From Tissierellales bacterium (GTDB lineage: Bacteria; Bacillota_A; Clostridia; Tissierellales; JASKZW01): a stretch of DNA of 8,793 nucleotides. The stretch covers positions 1 to 8,793 of the forward strand of contig JASKZW010000097.1 in NCBI GenBank assembly GCA_030147425.1, given 5' to 3'. Each line of letters starts with the position of its first letter. The stretch's first letter is position 1. This document shows, piece by piece, positions 5,930 to 8,793 of this stretch. Both the position numbers and the translations under genes were made by a program. Below the pieces are notes generated by a model. That model saw only the letters and a list, made by a program, of their open reading frames with translations, was not told the origin of the DNA and ran no database searches.

Positions 5930-6886
5930 ATGTTTTTTAAAAAATTTACAAGTGGAATTTTAACAGTACTTTTAATAGCTACCCTTGTATTTATTATGTT
6001 TCAGATAATTCCAGGTAATCCAGTTTTATCTAAGTTGGGAGCGGACCAAATTGAAGAGAATCCTGAATTAGCTGAGAAGCTTTATAAAGAATTTGAGCTA
6101 GATAAGCCAGTTTTGCTAAGATATAAAAATTGGATGAAAGGAATATTTAAGGGGGACTTAGGAGAAAGTTTTAGGTACAGGCAGCCAGTGAGCTATTTAA
6201 TAAAGGAAAGGCTAAAAGTTACTTTAATACTAACATTCCTATCCATGTTATTAACCTTGTTAATTTCCTTCTTACTTGGAGTCTATATTTCTAAAAATAT
6301 AGACTCCAAAAAAGGAATCTTATTAAACATAATATCCCAACTTGGCCTAGCTATACCAAGTTTCTGGCTGGCTATTGTTCTTATGTGGGTATTTTCTTAT
6401 AAGTTGAAGCTTCTACCAACAAGGGTAAGCTTAGATTTTAATTATCCATTAGAGAGTCTAAAGTCCCTGCTAATGCCAGTTTTAGTAATGAGTGTAGGTA
6501 ATATAAGTATTATAATAAGGTACTTTACTAATTCTATATATGAAGAAAGGGAAAAAGAATATGTAGTTTTAGCAAAGTCTAAGGGGTTAAGCGATGATGA
6601 AATATTAAATAAGCATATTTTAAAAAATGTATCTATACCCATATTAACTATAGTAGGTATGGTTCTAGTTAATTTAATGATGGGAAGTATACTAGTAGAA
6701 AATGTCTTTAATATACAAGGTTTAGGTTCCCTACTAATAGTTTCCATTACTGAAAATGATTATCCAGTATCCCAGGGAATTATTCTTTTATATGCAGTTT
6801 TTGTTGTTTTTGTAAATATGATTTTAGATTTTATATATATGCTTATTGATCCACGTATAAAGAGGAAGAAAAAGGTGAAGAGATGA
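5930..6886 (+). CDS. ABC importer permease 1 (DppB/OppB/NikB family)
   Basis: This is one half of the membrane channel of the importer, 318 residues with about six hydrophobic segments (near 9-29, 98-120, 132-156, 180-200, 236-258, 282-306). The N-terminal IPGNPV and the GDLGESFRYRQPV stretch are typical of the B-type permease. The cytoplasmic EAA loop, EYVVLAKSKGLSDDEIL (about 210-226), contacts the ATPases. The C-terminus DPRIKRKKK is usual for the family. The start follows the binding-protein stop by 4 nt, with AAGGAG 8 nt upstream of ATG lying inside the end of the previous gene. The gene overlaps the next permease by 4 nt (ATGA). A perfect 15-bp inverted repeat lies within codons 116-127. 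The minus-strand reading frame across the 3' half is a shadow. Confidence 0.94.
   Translation: MFFKKFTSGILTVLLIATLVFIMFQIIPGNPVLSKLGADQIEENPELAEKLYKEFELDKPVLLRYKNWMKGIFKGDLGESFRYRQPVSYLIKERLKVTLILTFLSMLLTLLISFLLGVYISKNIDSKKGILLNIISQLGLAIPSFWLAIVLMWVFSYKLKLLPTRVSLDFNYPLESLKSLLMPVLVMSVGNISIIIRYFTNSIYEEREKEYVVLAKSKGLSDDEILNKHILKNVSIPILTIVGMVLVNLMMGSILVENVFNIQGLGSLLIVSITENDYPVSQGIILLYAVFVVFVNMILDFIYMLIDPRIKRKKKVKR
6276..6309 (+). repeat. Perfect 15-bp inverted repeat with 4-nt loop inside the permease 1 gene
   Basis: TTGGAGTCTATATTT (6276-6290) and AAATATAGACTCCAA (6295-6309) are exact reverse complements separated by CTAA. No U-tract follows on either strand, so it is not a terminator. It encodes the loop after the second membrane segment (LGVYISKNIDSK). 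Confidence 0.85.
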
Positions 6887-7710
6887 AAAAGATAAATTTA
6901 AATAATAAAAATTTTAAAATCGGATCTTTTATTATAGGAAGCCTTTTACTTATGTGTATAATATCACTTTTTTGGACTCCTTATAATCCAAATGCAAGTT
7001 CAAATGACCCATCAAGGCAATTAGAGGGGCCAAGTAAGGACCATATACTTGGAACGGATCATTTAGGAAGGGATAATTTATCTAGAATAATGAAGGGTTC
7101 TCAGACAGCTTTCTTTATTTCTATATCAACCTTAATTATAGCTGGAGGAATAGGGATATTACTAGGTCTTTTATCTGGCTATATAGGAGGGCTAGTTGAT
7201 GAAATAATAATGAGAATAGTTGATGTCTTTATTTCAATTCCTGGTACAGTTTTAATTTTACTTTTTGTTAGTATTTTTGGACGAGGAACCAGGCAAACAG
7301 TTATAGCTATATCTATTATGAATTTTCCTACATTTACAAAGATAACAAGGAACCAGGTTTTATCTTTAAAGGAAAGGGATCATATTATGTGGGCTAAATC
7401 CTTAGGAGCTTCAGATTTAAGGATTATATTTTTTCATATATTGCCAGACCTTTATCCAGTCTTGCTAGTAGCATCAGCTATGAGACTTTCTAGTTCTATA
7501 ATGGCAGAGGCAGGTCTAAGTTACCTGGGACTAGGTGTTCAACCTCCAAATCCAAGTTGGGGTAATATGCTAACTAGGGCCCAGTCCTCAATAATAACCA
7601 ATCCTTTTGCAGCTTTAGTACCTGGTTTTATGATAACTTTATTTGTAATAGGATTTAACCTTTTAGCTGATGGATTAAGGCAGGCACTTAATATAAGGGA
7701 GGCAGTATAG
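6883..7710 (+). CDS. ABC importer permease 2 (DppC/OppC/NikC family)
   Basis: This is the second half of the membrane channel, 275 residues. After one N-terminal membrane segment comes the family signature LGTDHLGRDNLSRIMKG (about 56-72), near-identical in kind to the LGTDxxGRDxLSR of DppC/NikC. Four or five further helices follow. The EAA loop around 166-190 (RDHIMWAKSLGASDLRIIFFH) docks onto the ATPases, followed by AEAGLSYLGLGVQPPNPSWG (208-227), a strongly conserved C-type permease segment. The ATG overlaps the stop of permease 1 (ATGA), which suggests translational coupling; the ribosome site there is only a weak AAGGTG. The stop codon abuts the next ATG. Permease identity is firm; the substrate is unresolved. 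Confidence 0.94.
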   Translation: MKKINLNNKNFKIGSFIIGSLLLMCIISLFWTPYNPNASSNDPSRQLEGPSKDHILGTDHLGRDNLSRIMKGSQTAFFISISTLIIAGGIGILLGLLSGYIGGLVDEIIMRIVDVFISIPGTVLILLFVSIFGRGTRQTVIAISIMNFPTFTKITRNQVLSLKERDHIMWAKSLGASDLRIIFFHILPDLYPVLLVASAMRLSSSIMAEAGLSYLGLGVQPPNPSWGNMLTRAQSSIITNPFAALVPGFMITLFVIGFNLLADGLRQALNIREAV

Positions 7711-8682
7711 ATGTTTTTCCAGGTAAAGAATTTAAAGATAAGGGCCAAGGATGGGAAAGAATACTATCCGGTTATAGAAGATATTAATTTCTCTATAGAA
7801 AAGGGGAAAACACTGGGACTAGTAGGAGAGTCAGGATCAGGTAAAAGTGTAACTGCCTTGGCTATATTAGGTTTACTGAACAAGGATTTTATTATAGATC
7901 AGGGAGAGATAATTTTAGATGGAGTTGATTTACTAAAGTTAGATAGTAAAAAAAGGCGATCTATGCTAGGCAATGACATAGGTATAATATTTCAAAACCC
8001 AATGAATATGTTAAATCCTTTATATACAATTTATGATCAGATAGCTGAAAATTTAAGAAATCATAATAAGGATTTAAAAGAGTCAGAGATAAGGAAAAGA
8101 GTTATAGAAGCCTTAGAAGAAGTATATATTCCAGAGCCAGAGCTTAGCATGTATAAGTATCCCCATGAATTTAGTGGAGGTCAAAGGCAAAGGATATTAA
8201 TAGCTATGGCTATAATAAACAAGCCTAAGCTACTAATAGCAGATGAGGCTACAACAGCCTTAGATGTGACTGTTCAGTATAAAATATTGATTTTACTAAA
8301 GTCCTTATGCAGAAAATATGGTACAACTCTTATAGTTATATCCCATAACTTTGGTGTTATAAAATTTATGAGTGATCAGGCAGTAGTTATGTATACAGGG
8401 AAGATAATGGAGAAGGGACCTATTAGGAAGATTATTGAACAACCTCAGCATCCCTATACTAGATCCCTTATGATATCCCTTCCAGAGAATGCTAAAAAGG
8501 GAGAAAAAATACCAGTAGTAAGGGGAAGTATACCTATGTTAAGTGAGAAAAAGGAGAATTGTCCTTTCTATCCTAGGTGTAATATTAGGACGGAAGACTG
8601 TTTAAAAACTAAAATAGAAGCTAGGGAAGTATCAGAAGACCACTACGTTTACTGCCTAGAGGTAGGTGATAAAATTGACTAA
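7711..8682 (+). CDS. ABC importer ATPase 1 (DppD/OppD/NikD family)
   Basis: This is a cytoplasmic ATP-hydrolysing subunit that drives the importer as a heterodimer with the next gene product. It has 323 residues, the usual length for DppD/OppD. Visible: Walker A GESGSGKS (39-46), Q-loop Gln95 in IFQNP, signature SGGQR (155-159), Walker B LLIADE (174-179) with catalytic Glu179, D-loop TALD, and the switch His212. The C-terminal oligopeptide/dipeptide extension starts at HPYTRSL (247) and holds four cysteines (284, 290, 297, 315) in the CPFYPRC-x6-C pattern; an iron-sulfur cluster has been reported at such a motif in a homologous DppD (from memory). The residue after the switch His is Asn (SHNFG), where SHD/THD is common. 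The ATG immediately follows the stop of permease 2, with AAGGGAGG 8 nt upstream inside that gene. Confidence 0.95.
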   Translation: MFFQVKNLKIRAKDGKEYYPVIEDINFSIEKGKTLGLVGESGSGKSVTALAILGLLNKDFIIDQGEIILDGVDLLKLDSKKRRSMLGNDIGIIFQNPMNMLNPLYTIYDQIAENLRNHNKDLKESEIRKRVIEALEEVYIPEPELSMYKYPHEFSGGQRQRILIAMAIINKPKLLIADEATTALDVTVQYKILILLKSLCRKYGTTLIVISHNFGVIKFMSDQAVVMYTGKIMEKGPIRKIIEQPQHPYTRSLMISLPENAKKGEKIPVVRGSIPMLSEKKENCPFYPRCNIRTEDCLKTKIEAREVSEDHYVYCLEVGDKID

Positions 8683-8793
8683 GGAAATCTTAGTATCTTG
8701 TAAAAAATTAAATAAAACTTATACAGATAAGAATAGAAAGAAGAAAGCTGTTATAAAGGACTTAAACTTAGATATATATAGATACGAAACTCT
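8675..8793 (+). CDS. ABC importer ATPase 2 (DppF/OppF/NikE family), 3' truncated by window edge
   Basis: Only the first 39 codons are in the window. The reading is MTKEILVSCKKLNKTYTDKNRKKKAVIKDLNLDIYRYETL if the TTG at 8675 is used. It overlaps the end of ATPase 1 by 8 nt and has GAGGTAGGTGAT upstream as a ribosome site. The opening strand, the KKAVIKDLNLDI stretch and the final ETL match the start of an F-type ATPase just before Walker A (usually ETLGLVGESGSGKS). No Walker motif is inside the window, so the call rests on this alignment and on position: DppD-type ATPases are normally followed by a DppF-type partner. The TTG start is the only start codon before the conserved segment. Confidence 0.8.
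   Translation, partial: MTKEILVSCKKLNKTYTDKNRKKKAVIKDLNLDIYRYET

Noticed and set aside
6442..6747. Minus-strand reading frame of about 100 codons within the permease 1 gene
   Set aside because: It lies fully inside a well-supported membrane protein gene, has no ribosome site that I can see, and the translation has no recognisable domain. It is a shadow of the real gene.
7539..7748. Minus-strand reading frame of about 69 codons across the permease 2/ATPase 1 junction
   Set aside because: It is antisense to two conserved genes, with no ribosome site and no family features.

Overview
The window is AT-rich. Its genes have closely packed Shine-Dalgarno sites (GGAGG-type), U-tract intrinsic terminators and an M-box riboswitch. 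Together these point to a low-GC Gram-positive anaerobe (Clostridia/Tissierellia-like Firmicutes); that assignment is inference from style, not from a marker gene.

Layout: (1) bases 1-993 hold the 3' three quarters of a MATE-family exporter on the + strand. It converges on (2) mgtA (3656-1035, minus strand), a P-type Mg2+ ATPase; one hairpin at 1003-1036 can terminate both transcripts. (3) Bases 3657-4368 contain no conventional protein gene and are almost wholly regulatory. Two back-to-back sigma-A-type promoters fire outwards from about 4110 and 4135. The leftward one opens a leader of about 420 nt: M-box Mg2+ riboswitch, terminator with an exactly competing antiterminator, an 18-codon ORF with a strong ribosome site, a 97-nt hairpin that buries most of that ORF, a second hairpin, then mgtA. 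The rightward one opens a leader of about 200 nt with repeated GGACAG boxes and a mutually exclusive hairpin/terminator pair, a riboswitch-like design that I could not assign with confidence. (4) Bases 4369-8793 are an ABC importer operon of the peptide/nickel (Dpp/Opp/Nik) family: lipoprotein binding protein, two permeases, first ATPase, and the start of a second ATPase cut off by the window edge. Genes are 4 nt apart, overlapping, or abutting, so they are almost certainly co-transcribed.

How it fits together: mgtA should be switched on when Mg2+ is scarce. The importer appears controlled by its own attenuating leader. If that leader proves to be a metal-sensing RNA (it weakly recalls the czcD/NiCo class), the region would be a metal-homeostasis locus and the importer might carry a metal complex and not peptides. 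The most unusual items are the translated-looking ORF and long hairpin downstream of the M-box, the unassigned leader with two identical 14-bp palindromes, and a perfect 15-bp hairpin inside the first permease gene.
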